DNA from: Lentzea indica
GTDB lineage: Bacteria > Actinomycetota > Actinomycetes > Mycobacteriales > Pseudonocardiaceae
Length of the DNA: 64,000 nt
Reading direction: 5' to 3'
Assembly (NCBI RefSeq): GCF_012184385.1
Contig: NZ_VSRL01000022.1
Coordinates: forward strand, 1-64,000
Each line of letters starts with the position of its first letter. Within the stretch, counting starts at the first letter, position 1. Below the pieces are notes generated by a model. That model worked only from the letters and a program-made list of their open reading frames with translations, had not been told where the DNA came from and did no database searches. Both the position numbers and the translations under genes were made by a program. Below are positions 17,956 through 26,865 of the stretch, piece by piece.

Positions 17956-20355
17956 GTGGTTGACGCGCTGCCCGGCCGGACAGCCGGGATGGATCAGCTG
18001 ACGAAGGCTCTGCGGACGGCGGCTTCCGGTACGGGGGCGTTCGTGACCGTCCGGGGGCCGATGGGCGCGGGTAAATCGGCGTTGCTGCGGGCGCTGGCCG
18101 TCCAGGCGGACAGCGTTGGGGCGGTGGTGCTGCGCGCGAGCGGAGCACCCGCCGAACGTGACTGGGATTTCGGTGTGGCCGACCAACTCCGGCCCGTCCC
18201 GGCCGGCTTCGTCGTCATCGTGGTGGATGACCTGCAGTGGGCGGACGAATCGTCCGTGCGGTGGCTGATCGACGTCGCCGCGTGCGCCTTGGTGGTGACC
18301 GCTGTCCGGGATGGCGAGCCAGGTGCCGAAATCGCGCTTCCCGGCCCCGTGGTGCGATTGCGGCCGGTGTCGTCGGCCGGGTGGTCCCAGCGCCGGGTGG
18401 CCGACTGTCTGCGCCGGCAGCCCGAACCGGTGCGGGGTGTCGCCAAGGCGATGGCTGTGCTCGGTGATCAGGCCGAGATCGGCCTGATCACCGAGCTGGC
18501 CGGGCTCGACGACGTCACCGGTGGTGCGGCGGTGCGGAGTCTTCGTTCACTCGGACTCGTCACATCGCAACGGAATCCGCGTTTCGCCGATCCGGCGGTG
18601 CAGGACGCCGTGCTCGCGACGATGACGACCTCCGAACACGACACCTGTCGCGCGGCGGCCGCCGCGCTGCTGTTCGACCGGGGCCATCCGGCCGAAAACG
18701 TCGCCGAACATCTCGTCGCGACCAGGTCGGTCCTCGACGAGTGGGCGATCGAGGTCCTTCGGGCCGCCGCGGACACCGCGCTACGGCGGGGACAGCACCC
18801 GATCGCGGTGAACTACCTGCGCAGGGCGGTGCAGGCGGCGGGGCCTGAACGTGCCGCGGTGCTGGTCGAACTCGCCGTTGCCGAGTGCACGACGGACAGC
18901 CTGCTTGCTCTGCAGCACCTGTGCTACGCGATCCAGATGTGCGGGTCGCGCCAGGATCGGGCCGCAGCCGTGCTCCGGATGCCCATCGCGGTACTCGGCG
19001 CGGCCCTACCGCTGGTTCGGGACGTCATCAGCGACGTCGAGCGGGACGTTCGTCAACTCCGCGACCGTGACCTGTCGCTGCGGATCGAGGCGCGGATGCG
19101 GTACGCCGGACACACGGATCTCACCGAGCTCACCGACTCCACCACGCGGCTGAGGGAACTCGGGCCGGAACCGGAGACAGCCAGTACGGCGGAACGAGAA
19201 CTGCTCACGGTGTTGTCGTTCTCGGCGGCACTGGCGGCGCGCGTACCCGCGAAAGACGTGGCGGCACTGGCCGATCGTCTCCTCGACCACGTACCGCCGA
19301 GCGCCGGGCAGGCGGACGAGATGACACAGCTGCTCGTGAAAACCTTGTGCGCAGCCGATTCTCCACTCAACGCAGCCACCTGGACGGACCGGGCGCTGGC
19401 ACGGGCGACCGAGACGGGCGCTGCGGACGACCAGGCGAAGCTCTGGGTGAGCAGGGCTCTCGTGGCTGTCCACCTGGGCAACGTCGCCGAGGCAAGGCTC
19501 ATGACGAAGAACGTGCTCGAGCATGTTTCGGGTGAATGGGCACTCGTCGGCTCGGACGCGATGCTCGCCCTGGCCGTGGTGGCGCTCAAGGTCCAGGACG
19601 AGCAGTTGTCCGAGCGCCTGCTGTCGAGCCGCCCGGTCGAAGTGGACAATCCCTGCACTGCCGTCGTGTTCGACATGGTGCGTGGCGCGGACGCGGTTGC
19701 CAGGGGCGATGCGTGGGGTGGTCTGCGCTGCCTGACGGACGCGGGCCGTCAGCTCGACCAGCTGGGCTGGCGGAACGTCGTGATCTTCCCATGGCGAACC
19801 ACGGCGGTCCGGCTGTATCAGCAGCTCGGTGACACCGGTGCGGCCAGGATCCTCGCCGAGGAGGATCACGAACGCGCTGTCGAATGGGGTGCCCCCGCTG
19901 GTGTCGGCCGGACTCTGCGCGTGCTCGGCGGCCTGACAGAGGGAGCCGGGGGCGTGGACCTGTTGCACGCAGCCGCGGACGCTCTCTCCACCTCAGCCAA
20001 CCGGCTGGAGCTGGCGCGCACCCACCTGGCATTGGGGCTGCGGCTGCGTGACCAGTACGAGCAGATCGCCGTCGAACACCTGCGACGTTGCCACGACATC
20101 GCTGTCGAATGCGGTGACCAGCGTCTCGTGAGGCAGGCCGGTACCCACCTGCGCGGCGAGGTCCGGCGTGCCGAACTCACTCGCACCGAACGGAAGGTGG
20201 TGGCGCTCGCGGTGGCCGGCCAGTCGAACCAGGAGATAGCGCACACGCTTTCGGTGAGCATCAGAGCTGTTGAGAAGCACCTTACGAACTCCTACCGGAA
20301 GCTCGGCATCCTGCGCCGGGCGGAGCTGGCCGGTGCGCTGAACCATCCGTTTTAA
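17956..20355 (+). CDS. LAL-family LuxR-type transcriptional regulator (LAL4)
   Basis: A 799-residue LAL protein. I chose GTG 17956 because it restores the standard opening LPGRTAGMDQLTKAL, which aligns with VGRKAECENLVRL of LAL1; ATG 17989 is the alternative. The P-loop is intact (GPMGAGKSA, Lys40) and the Walker B is FVVIVVDDLQWADESS. A helical TPR-like body follows. The C-terminal HTH reads LTRTERKVVALAVAGQSNQEIAHTLSVSIRAVEKHLTNSYRKLGI. Its HTH is closest to that of LAL2. It starts 4 bp after the LAL3 stop and is the last gene of the four-gene LAL array. Confidence 0.9.
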   Translation: MVDALPGRTAGMDQLTKALRTAASGTGAFVTVRGPMGAGKSALLRALAVQADSVGAVVLRASGAPAERDWDFGVADQLRPVPAGFVVIVVDDLQWADESSVRWLIDVAACALVVTAVRDGEPGAEIALPGPVVRLRPVSSAGWSQRRVADCLRRQPEPVRGVAKAMAVLGDQAEIGLITELAGLDDVTGGAAVRSLRSLGLVTSQRNPRFADPAVQDAVLATMTTSEHDTCRAAAAALLFDRGHPAENVAEHLVATRSVLDEWAIEVLRAAADTALRRGQHPIAVNYLRRAVQAAGPERAAVLVELAVAECTTDSLLALQHLCYAIQMCGSRQDRAAAVLRMPIAVLGAALPLVRDVISDVERDVRQLRDRDLSLRIEARMRYAGHTDLTELTDSTTRLRELGPEPETASTAERELLTVLSFSAALAARVPAKDVAALADRLLDHVPPSAGQADEMTQLLVKTLCAADSPLNAATWTDRALARATETGAADDQAKLWVSRALVAVHLGNVAEARLMTKNVLEHVSGEWALVGSDAMLALAVVALKVQDEQLSERLLSSRPVEVDNPCTAVVFDMVRGADAVARGDAWGGLRCLTDAGRQLDQLGWRNVVIFPWRTTAVRLYQQLGDTGAARILAEEDHERAVEWGAPAGVGRTLRVLGGLTEGAGGVDLLHAAADALSTSANRLELARTHLALGLRLRDQYEQIAVEHLRRCHDIAVECGDQRLVRQAGTHLRGEVRRAELTRTERKVVALAVAGQSNQEIAHTLSVSIRAVEKHLTNSYRKLGILRRAELAGALNHPF

Positions 20356-20827
20356 ACCTGATTTTGACCAGAACGTGCCCGAGTTGCGGTAAGTGTGCTT
20401 GAATTCCGGCCGACCGCCTGGGAAGTCAACTGGTTCGCCAAAGATGTCCTGTCGATGCATCTCAATTGGGCCGTACCTTCTGGCCATGACATGTCAGGCC
20501 GACCGACCCGGCGCGTGGCCGGACCACAGTATTAGGGGCGCTCCGGGATCGGCTGTTGACCTGGGCCTGAGGTCTTTCGTAACGTCGAGGCCAGTCAGGA
20601 ATTGTCAACCTTCTAGTGAAAAACGGCGCGGTCTCGTCCTTTCTGGACGATCAAGTTGTCGGGCAATGGGATTCAGTGCGGCGTTCGCGATGACTGCGAA
20701 CCGGGCGAAAGTCGGGCAGGGCGCTACTTGACCGTGTGCTTGTGCAGTGCCAGGTCGCCGGTCAAACTGATTCTCCGGTGAATGTAAGAGTTGCTCGCGA
20801 TCGATCGCGCACCGAAGGACGGCTTTG
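20356..20827. other. Intergenic region upstream of the ParB-like gene
   Basis: About 470 bp without a credible gene. It is noticeably richer in A/T than its flanks. A TTGACCG...CGGTCAA inverted pair (20728-20734 and 20759-20765, 24-bp spacing) lies about 60 bp before the ParB-like start. It could be a regulatory site. I see no convincing -10/-35 pair. Confidence 0.35.
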
Positions 20828-21838
20828 ATGCAACATCAGGGCTCTGAATGCGGCCGCCAAGAACTGCAGTCTCCGTGGCGTGCCTACCAGGCAGGGGTCA
20901 TTCCCGCCGAGATGGTGCCGATCAGCCGGTTGCGGCTCGGCGGTTCGCCGAGGACGAGTGGTGTGAGCGCCGAACACATACGTGTACTTGCGAGGACGAA
21001 CATCCGCATGCCGCCGATCATCGTGCATCGCCGCACCATGTGTGTGATCGACGGCGTGCAGCGGGTGCGAGCCGCGGAACTGAGCGCTCGTGATCACATC
21101 GAGGCGCAGTTCTTCGACGGCGACGAGAACGACGCGTTCGTGCTCGCGGTCGAGGCGAACACGGCCAACGGTCTGCCGCTGTCGGTCGCCGACCGCAAAG
21201 CTGCCGCCGCGCGGATCATCGTGACTCACCCGACCCGATCGGACCGGTGGATCGCTTTGGTCAGCGGCCTCACCGCGAGCACAGTGGGAGAGATCCGCAA
21301 GTGTTCGACTGTCGAGGGCACTCGGTCGAACACCCGGATCGGCCGGGACGGCAGGCGGCGCCCGCTCGACAGCTCGGTTGGCCGCAAGCTGGCCGGTGAA
21401 CTGATGCGTGCCGATCCGGACCGGTCCCTGCGCGACATCGCCAGGGCGGCGGGTATCGCGCCGTCGACTGTACTTGACGTGCGCAACCGCATGAGCTGCG
21501 GAGAAGACCCTGTTCCTGCCAGGAGGGACGAGGCGGACCCGAACCGGACCGCGGTCGGTGCGAGCCCGCCGCGTCGCCAGACGACGGCCAGAGACGAACT
21601 CGACCTCGATCCCGTCGCGATCATGCGCACGCTGTGCAAGGACCCGTCACTGCGGCTCACCGAAGCCGGCCGGGCCCTGCTGCGGTGGTTGGACACGCAC
21701 ACCGTGACCGGCCAGGCGGCTCCGTCGGTGACGGAGATCCCGGCGCACTGCGTCGGCGCGATCGCCGCCCTGGCGCGGCACAACGCACGGTTCTGGGCGG
21801 CCTTCGGCGATCGGATCAGCGATCACACGGGTCTGTGA
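20828..21838 (+). CDS. ParB/StrR-like DNA-binding regulator
   Basis: A 336-residue protein. The N-terminal 110 residues form a ParB-like nuclease-type fold (VPISRL...IRMPPIIVHRRTMCVIDGVQRVRAAEL, then FFDGDENDAFVLAVEANTANGLPLSVADRKAAA). Next comes a helix-turn-helix region (DRSLRDIARAAGIAPSTVLDVRNRM, about residues 195-220). The C-terminal part is helical and unrecognised. Proteins of this type are common in actinomycete secondary-metabolite clusters (StrR and relatives), where they bind promoters. There is no ParA partner, so a chromosome-partition role is unlikely. The ATG at 20828 follows GAAGGA. A candidate target is the 100-bp repeated promoter element at 27947 and 31454. Confidence 0.8.
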   Translation: MQHQGSECGRQELQSPWRAYQAGVIPAEMVPISRLRLGGSPRTSGVSAEHIRVLARTNIRMPPIIVHRRTMCVIDGVQRVRAAELSARDHIEAQFFDGDENDAFVLAVEANTANGLPLSVADRKAAAARIIVTHPTRSDRWIALVSGLTASTVGEIRKCSTVEGTRSNTRIGRDGRRRPLDSSVGRKLAGELMRADPDRSLRDIARAAGIAPSTVLDVRNRMSCGEDPVPARRDEADPNRTAVGASPPRRQTTARDELDLDPVAIMRTLCKDPSLRLTEAGRALLRWLDTHTVTGQAAPSVTEIPAHCVGAIAALARHNARFWAAFGDRISDHTGL

Positions 21839-21868
21839 AAAACGCTACGACTGAATGGACTGGTTCGC

Positions 21869-23068
21869 TTGAGTGGATCCAACCGATGGGTTGTGCTCTT
21901 CGGCTCGTTCGTCGCCTACATGTTCGACGCGCTGGAGATTCTGCTGCTGTCGTTCGCGTTGCCCGTGATCCGCGCCGATCTTGGACTGACGACCGCACAG
22001 GGCGGTCTGCTCGCCACGGCGACTTTGCTCGGCATCGGGGTGAGCAGCGTGACCGTCGGCTGGCTCGCGGACAACTACGGCCGCAAACGGGCGTTGATGG
22101 TTTCGCTCGCGGTGTTCGGCGCGTTCACCGCGGCGATCGCGATGGTTCCGAGTTTCGCGATGTTCGTGGTGCTGCGTTTCCTGGCGGGCATGGGACTCGG
22201 AGGGGTCTGGGGAGTGGTGTCGACCTACGTGGTCGAGACCTGGCCGGCCGCGCAACGGGGTCGTGCGGTCGCGTTCGTGCTCAGTTCGTTCCCGATCGGC
22301 GGGGTGGTCGCCGCGGTGCTGTCGGGTGCGTTGCTGCCGGACTGGCGCTCGTTGTTCTTCATCGGCGGGGTGGGCGTGGTGATCCCGCTGGTCGTCGTCG
22401 GAGTGTTCTTCCGCGAGTCGGCCGAATGGGTTCAGCAGAAGACCACGCCGGTGAAGGTGACGGAGATCTTCGCTCCGGCACTGCGCAAGCGCACTTCGCT
22501 CGGTGCGATCGTGGCCGGGCTCGCGATGTTCGGGGCCTGGGGCGCGTCCACGTGGCTGCCGACCTACCTGCAGACCGACAAGGGCATCCCGGCCGCGACG
22601 GTCGCGGTGTTCCTGACGGTGCTCAACCTCGGGATGTTCGTCGGCTACAACGTCTTCGGGCTGATCGCCGATCGGATCGGCCGCAAGTACGCGCTCGTCC
22701 TGTCGCTGGCCGGGGTGGCGCTGACCTTGCCGCTGTACGTGATCGCCGCTGACCGCACGGCGTTGCTGTGGCTGGGCCCGATGTTCGCCTTCTTCGCGGC
22801 CTACGCCGGCATCTTCGGCGCGTACCTGGGCGAGTTGTTCCCGACCAGGGTGCGGACGACCGGTGCCGGGTTCTGCTTCAACATCGGCCGTGGCGTGTCC
22901 GCGTTCGCTCCGCTCTCGCTCGGCGTGCTGGCGGCCGGCGCGGGGTTCGGTGCCGGTCTGCTGGTGTGCGCGGGCTTCATGGCTTGTGCGGCGATCGTCA
23001 TGACCTTCCTGCCCGACCTGCGCGGCGCGACAGCGACCCCGGTGAGAGAGCCGGCGGTACGCGGCTAG
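21869..23068 (+). CDS. MFS transporter, aromatic-acid/sugar-porter-like
   Basis: A 399-residue 12-segment major facilitator. The loop 2-3 motif is GWLADNYGRKRAL and the loop 8-9 copy is GLIADRIGRKYAL. It also has FLAGMGLGGVWG and GELFPTRVRTTGAGFCFNIGR, typical of the AAHS/sugar-porter branch that carries aromatic acids or small metabolites with protons. The start is TTG 21869, 30 bp after the ParB-like stop, so the two may form an operon. It could export the cluster product or move an aromatic precursor. It ends 1 bp before the convergent small gene. Confidence 0.85.
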   Translation: MSGSNRWVVLFGSFVAYMFDALEILLLSFALPVIRADLGLTTAQGGLLATATLLGIGVSSVTVGWLADNYGRKRALMVSLAVFGAFTAAIAMVPSFAMFVVLRFLAGMGLGGVWGVVSTYVVETWPAAQRGRAVAFVLSSFPIGGVVAAVLSGALLPDWRSLFFIGGVGVVIPLVVVGVFFRESAEWVQQKTTPVKVTEIFAPALRKRTSLGAIVAGLAMFGAWGASTWLPTYLQTDKGIPAATVAVFLTVLNLGMFVGYNVFGLIADRIGRKYALVLSLAGVALTLPLYVIAADRTALLWLGPMFAFFAAYAGIFGAYLGELFPTRVRTTGAGFCFNIGRGVSAFAPLSLGVLAAGAGFGAGLLVCAGFMACAAIVMTFLPDLRGATATPVREPAVRG

Positions 23069-23069
23069 C

Positions 23070-23348
23070 TCACTCCTGGGCGACCGGATCGCTGTCACCG
23101 GTCCGCCACAGGTAGCTGCGCACCGAAAGCGACGCGGCGCGCATGGTCGCGCGGATGTCGTCGAGGTCTTCGCCGGCGAGCTCACCACGCGCCCGGTCGA
23201 GGGTGTGCAGCATCAGCCGGGCCGCCTCCAGCAGACACAGCACCGCGTCCAGCTGTGCGCTGGCCGGCAGCCTGCTCAGGTCCTCGTGCAGGGTCTTGAT
23301 CAGCGCGTCCGCTGCCGCGGTCCTGGTATCACGTGTCAACGTTGTCAC
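23070..23348 (-). CDS. Small helical protein of unknown function
   Basis: A 92-residue protein starting at GTG 23348 with GGGGGA 5 bases upstream; ATG 23372 is an alternative without a ribosome site. It is almost all helix (TAAADALIKTLHEDLSRL, then AQLDAVLCLLEAARLML), with no membrane segment or cysteine motif. I do not recognise the family. It is divergent from the short LuxR gene, and their shared gap holds a TTGTG-GA-CACAA dyad. This arrangement suggests a regulator-partner pair. Confidence 0.55.
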   Translation of the reverse strand: MTTLTRDTRTAAADALIKTLHEDLSRLPASAQLDAVLCLLEAARLMLHTLDRARGELAGEDLDDIRATMRAASLSVRSYLWRTGDSDPVAQE

Positions 23349-23371
23349 GGTCGTCCCCCAAAACTGCTCCA

Positions 23372-23383
23372 TTGTGGACACAA
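23372..23383. promoter_or_regulatory. TTGTG-GA-CACAA dyad in a divergent gap
   Basis: A perfect inverted repeat with 5-bp arms, set between the small helical-protein gene (minus) and the short LuxR gene (plus). It is positioned to control both. It is a candidate binding site for the LuxR-type protein encoded next to it. Confidence 0.45.
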
Positions 23384-23430
23384 AATTGAGTCTCCTCTCA
23401 GGGTTGGACGTGCCGGCTGTACGGAAATGG

Positions 23431-23823
23431 ATGGGTGCCATGCATAACGGGCAGAACGACCTGCAGAAGTGCGAGCATTACTCGGGCTGTGCCCGAAAGC
23501 ACGGTCTCGGTCAGGCGATCCCCAGTCAGGCACGTCCGAGAACGACGAACTCCGCGGAGTGCGAAGCGCACCAGCAGGTCGGCTGTCCGATGCTCAGTTC
23601 CATCCAGGCCAGGATCCTGGAGGGCGTCGCGGCCGGATTCTCCAGCGGGCGACTGTCGCGCGAGTTGTACCTCAGTTCGAAGACCATCGACTATCACGTC
23701 CGCGTCATGTCCGACAAGCTGCGGGCGCCGAATCGTGTCGCGCTGGTTTCGAGGGCGTACGTCCTCGAAATTCTGCGAACGGATTCGTGGCCGCCGCGTG
23801 TTGCGTGTGAAACCGTGGATTGA
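23431..23823 (+). CDS. Short LuxR-type HTH regulator
   Basis: A protein of about 130 residues, with ATG at 23431 or 23440. The first 50 residues are unrecognised and contain several Cys and His (CEHYSGCARKHG; CEAHQQVGC), so a metal or redox site is possible. The C-terminal 65 residues are a LuxR/GerE HTH: MLSSIQARILEGVAAGFSSGRLSRELYLSSKTIDYHVRVMSDKLRAPNRVALVSRAYVL. It is much shorter than normal LuxR regulators and has no receiver or autoinducer domain. It ends just before a strong bidirectional terminator shared with ispG. Confidence 0.7.
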   Translation: MGAMHNGQNDLQKCEHYSGCARKHGLGQAIPSQARPRTTNSAECEAHQQVGCPMLSSIQARILEGVAAGFSSGRLSRELYLSSKTIDYHVRVMSDKLRAPNRVALVSRAYVLEILRTDSWPPRVACETVD

Positions 23824-23842
23824 CGTTCGGTGGTTAGCGGCG

Positions 23843-23872
23843 TGCAGTTCGCGCGTTCGCGCGCGAACTGCA
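23843..23872. terminator. Bidirectional hairpin terminator with a TTCG loop
   Basis: Perfect 13-bp arms TGCAGTTCGCGCG and CGCGCGAACTGCA close a TTCG tetraloop. It lies between the convergent LuxR gene and ispG. There is no U-tract, as is common in actinomycetes. Confidence 0.85.
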
Positions 23873-23877
23873 TGTTG

Positions 23878-25023
23878 TCAGGTTCCCTCCACGTCCACGC
23901 CCATCTCCTCGGCGATGCGGGCCGCCTCGGCCAGGAGGGTTTCCACGATCTGTGACTCCGGGACCGTGCGGATCACCTCGCCCTTGACGAAGATCTGGCC
24001 CTTGCCGTTGCCGGCGGCGACGCCGATGTCGGCTTCGCGAGCCTCGCCCGGCCCGTTGACGACACAGCCCATCACCGCCACCCGCAACGGCACCGGGAAC
24101 CCCTCGAGTGCCGCGGTGACCCGCTCGGCGAGGGTGTGCACGTCGACCTGGGCCCGGCCGCAGGACGGGCACGACACGATGTCGAGTCCCCGTGGCCGCA
24201 GTCCGAGTGACTCCAGGATCTGCGTGCCGACCTTGACCTCCTCCACCGGCGGTGCGGACAGCGACACCCGGATGGTGTCGCCGATGCCTTCCGCCAGCAG
24301 CGCGCCGAACGCGACCGAGGACTTGATCGTGCCCTGGAAGCGGGGGCCAGCTTCGGTCACGCCCAGGTGGAGCGGGTAGTCACACCGGGCGGCGAGTGTG
24401 CGGTACGCCTCGATCATCACCACCGGGTCGTGATGTTTGACCGAGATCTTCAGGTCGGTGTAGCCGTGCTCCTCGAACAACGAGCATTCCCACAACGCCG
24501 ACTCCACCAGCGCTTCCGGCGTGACGCCGCCGTGCTTGTGCAGCAACCGCTTGTCCAGCGACCCGGCGTTCACGCCGATCCGGATCGGCACGCCCGCGTC
24601 CTTGGCGGCGCGGGCGATCGCGCCGACCTGGTCGTCGAACTGGCGGATGTTGCCGGGGTTGACCCGCACCGCGGCGCAGCCGGCGTCGATCGCGGCGAAC
24701 ACGTACTTGGGCTGGAAGTGGATGTCGGCGATCACCGGGATCCCCGACTTGCGTGCGATCGTCGGCAGCGCGGCCGCGTCGTCCGCCGACGGCACAGCGA
24801 CTCGCACGATTTCGCAGCCGGCCGCGGTGAGTTCGGCGATCTGCTGCAGCGTGGCGTCGATGTCCGCGGTGGGCGTGGTGGTCATCGACTGCACCGACAC
24901 CGGCGCGTCACCGCCGACCGGCACCGTGCCCACCATGATCCGGCGGGAGGTTCGCCGCGTGGCCACCGCGAGCGGGACCTCGTCCTTGCGTGGCGAGGGC
25001 ATTCCCAAGGCGACAGTCGTCAT
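23878..25023 (-). CDS. ispG: 4-Hydroxy-3-methylbut-2-enyl-diphosphate synthase (IspG/GcpE)
   Basis: A 381-residue enzyme of the MEP pathway, converting MEcPP to HMBPP with a [4Fe-4S] cluster. The N-terminal barrel has [19 protein letters not shown] and [19 protein letters not shown]. The C-terminal cluster domain supplies Cys from CPSCGR and [10 protein letters not shown], and the final Glu-rich region is normal. The start at ATG 25023 overlaps the dxs stop (ATGA), so the genes are coupled. It is the last gene of the ispH-dxs-ispG operon. A second, housekeeping copy probably exists elsewhere in the genome. Its position beside prenyltransferase genes suggests dedicated isoprenoid supply. Confidence 0.97.
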   Translation of the reverse strand: MTTVALGMPSPRKDEVPLAVATRRTSRRIMVGTVPVGGDAPVSVQSMTTTPTADIDATLQQIAELTAAGCEIVRVAVPSADDAAALPTIARKSGIPVIADIHFQPKYVFAAIDAGCAAVRVNPGNIRQFDDQVGAIARAAKDAGVPIRIGVNAGSLDKRLLHKHGGVTPEALVESALWECSLFEEHGYTDLKISVKHHDPVVMIEAYRTLAARCDYPLHLGVTEAGPRFQGTIKSSVAFGALLAEGIGDTIRVSLSAPPVEEVKVGTQILESLGLRPRGLDIVSCPSCGRAQVDVHTLAERVTAALEGFPVPLRVAVMGCVVNGPGEAREADIGVAAGNGKGQIFVKGEVIRTVPESQIVETLLAEAARIAEEMGVDVEGT

Positions 25024-26837
25024 CGTTCCTCCGCTGTGTGAACCGGCCAGGTGTCGGGGTCGTCGATGCCTGCCGGTGCGGTGTCGATGCCGGTCAGCAG
25101 TTCCACCACGGCCCTGGTGATGTTCTGCGCGGTCAGCCCGCAGGCGGCGAGCACCTCGGTCCTGGACCCGTGGCTGAGGAACCGCCTCGGGATGCCGAAC
25201 TCGCGCAACGGGGTGTGCACATCGGCGTCTCGCAGCGTCTGCGCGATCGCGGAACCGACACCGCCCGCGCGGCTGTTGTCCTCGACCGTGATCGCGAGCC
25301 GGTGGCGACGGGCCATGTCCGCCAGCGCGGTGTTGACCGGGGTGACCCATCTCGGGTCCACCACCGTCACCCCGATGCCCTGTGCCGCAACGCCTTCGGC
25401 GACGGTGAGCGCGAGCCCGGCCAGCGCGCCCACCGCGATGATCAGCACGTCCATCCGGCCGGAGCGGCGCAGCACGTCGATCCCGTTGAACGTGGCGACG
25501 GCGGGCAGGTCCTCACCGGCGGGGCCCTTGGGGAACCGCAGCAGTGTCGGACCTTCGTGCCACGCCACCGCCTCAGCCAGCAGTTCGGCCAGCCGGGTGC
25601 CGTCCCGCGGCGCCGCGATCCGCAGCCCCGGCACCACCTGCAGCACCGACAGGTCCCACATGCCGTTGTGGCTCGGCCCGTCGTCGCCGGTCACCCCGGA
25701 CCGGTCGAGGACGAACGTCACGGGGCGGCGGTGCAGCGCGACGTCCATGAGCAGTTGGTCGAGCGCGCGGTTGACGAACGTGGAGTAGATGGCCACCACC
25801 GGGTGTACGCCGCCCATGGACAACCCGGCGGCCATCGTGACCGCGTGCTGCTCGGCGATGCCGACGTCGATCACCCGGTGCGGAAACCTGCGCTGCAGCG
25901 GCAGGAGCCCGGTCGGCTCGGTCATCGCGGCCGTGATCGCCACCAGGTCGTCGCGCTGCCCGGCCAGTTCGACCAGCTTCTCGCCGAACACCGACGTGAA
26001 CGACGGGGGCGCCGCCTTCAGCGCCTGCCCGGTGTGCGGGTCCATCGGTTTGACGACGTGGCCGAGGTCGAGGTCGTTGGTCTCGGTGTGCCGGAATCCC
26101 TTGCCCTTGGCGGTGATCACGTGCACCACCACCGGCTCGCCCAGTGCGACCGCGTGGCGCAGAGCGTCCTGGACGGCGGAGATGTCGTGACCGTCGACGG
26201 GGCCGAGGTAGCCGAGCCCGAGTTGTTCGAACACGCCCGGCCCGCGCCCGGCGCGCAGGTCGGCCAGGTGCTCGGCCAGCCCGCCGACGGTCGGCGCGTA
26301 GGAGCGTTGGTTGTCGTTGAGCACGATGACGAGCGGCCGCTCCGGCCCGCCCGCGATGTTGTTGAGCGCCTCCCACGCCATGCCGCCGGTCATCGCGCCG
26401 TCGCCGATGATCGCGACGGTCGCCCGGTCGCGGTGGCCGAGGTGGGCGTCCGCCCTGGCCAGTCCGTCCGCATAGGACAGTGCGGTGGACGCGTGCGAGT
26501 TCTCCACCAGGTCGTGCTCGGACTCCTCCGGGTTCGGGTAGCCGGAGACCCCGCCCGAGCGGCGCAGCCGGTCGAACCCGGCCTGGCGGCCCGTGAGGAT
26601 CTTGTGCACGTAGGACTGGTGCCCGGTGTCCCACAGCAACCGGTCCCGCGGGGACTCGAACACCGTGTGCAACGCGATGGTCAGCTCCACCACACCCAGG
26701 TTGGGCCCGAGGTGTCCGCCGGTCGCGGAGACCCGCTCGATCAGGAACGCGCGAATCTCCTCGGCGAGGTCGCGGAGCTCCCCAGCGGTCAGCTCACGCA
26801 GCCGCGCCGGTTCGCGCACGGTTTCCAGCAGCGCCAT
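25020..26837 (-). CDS. dxs: 1-Deoxy-D-xylulose-5-phosphate synthase
   Basis: A 605-residue thiamine-diphosphate enzyme that condenses pyruvate and glyceraldehyde-3-phosphate, the entry and main flux-control step of the MEP pathway. The order is canonical: the N-terminal [15 protein letters not shown] and [13 protein letters not shown], the TPP-binding [16 protein letters not shown], the central [12 protein letters not shown], and the C-terminal transketolase fold. It starts at ATG 26837, 28 bp after the ispH stop, and overlaps ispG by 4 bp. Cluster-borne dxs genes commonly accompany terpenoid pathways in actinomycetes. Confidence 0.97.
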   Translation of the reverse strand: MALLETVREPARLRELTAGELRDLAEEIRAFLIERVSATGGHLGPNLGVVELTIALHTVFESPRDRLLWDTGHQSYVHKILTGRQAGFDRLRRSGGVSGYPNPEESEHDLVENSHASTALSYADGLARADAHLGHRDRATVAIIGDGAMTGGMAWEALNNIAGGPERPLVIVLNDNQRSYAPTVGGLAEHLADLRAGRGPGVFEQLGLGYLGPVDGHDISAVQDALRHAVALGEPVVVHVITAKGKGFRHTETNDLDLGHVVKPMDPHTGQALKAAPPSFTSVFGEKLVELAGQRDDLVAITAAMTEPTGLLPLQRRFPHRVIDVGIAEQHAVTMAAGLSMGGVHPVVAIYSTFVNRALDQLLMDVALHRRPVTFVLDRSGVTGDDGPSHNGMWDLSVLQVVPGLRIAAPRDGTRLAELLAEAVAWHEGPTLLRFPKGPAGEDLPAVATFNGIDVLRRSGRMDVLIIAVGALAGLALTVAEGVAAQGIGVTVVDPRWVTPVNTALADMARRHRLAITVEDNSRAGGVGSAIAQTLRDADVHTPLREFGIPRRFLSHGSRTEVLAACGLTAQNITRAVVELLTGIDTAPAGIDDPDTWPVHTAEER

Positions 26838-26865
26838 GTCGAACAGTGCTCCTCATCTCGGTCGG

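Noticed and set aside
20393-20731. Possible 112-residue plus-strand gene in the gap before the ParB-like gene
   Set aside because: No ribosome site, mixed composition and no family resemblance; treated as intergenic.
20828-21838. Chromosome or plasmid partition ParB
   Set aside because: No parA gene and no parS-like repeats nearby; context fits a pathway regulator better.
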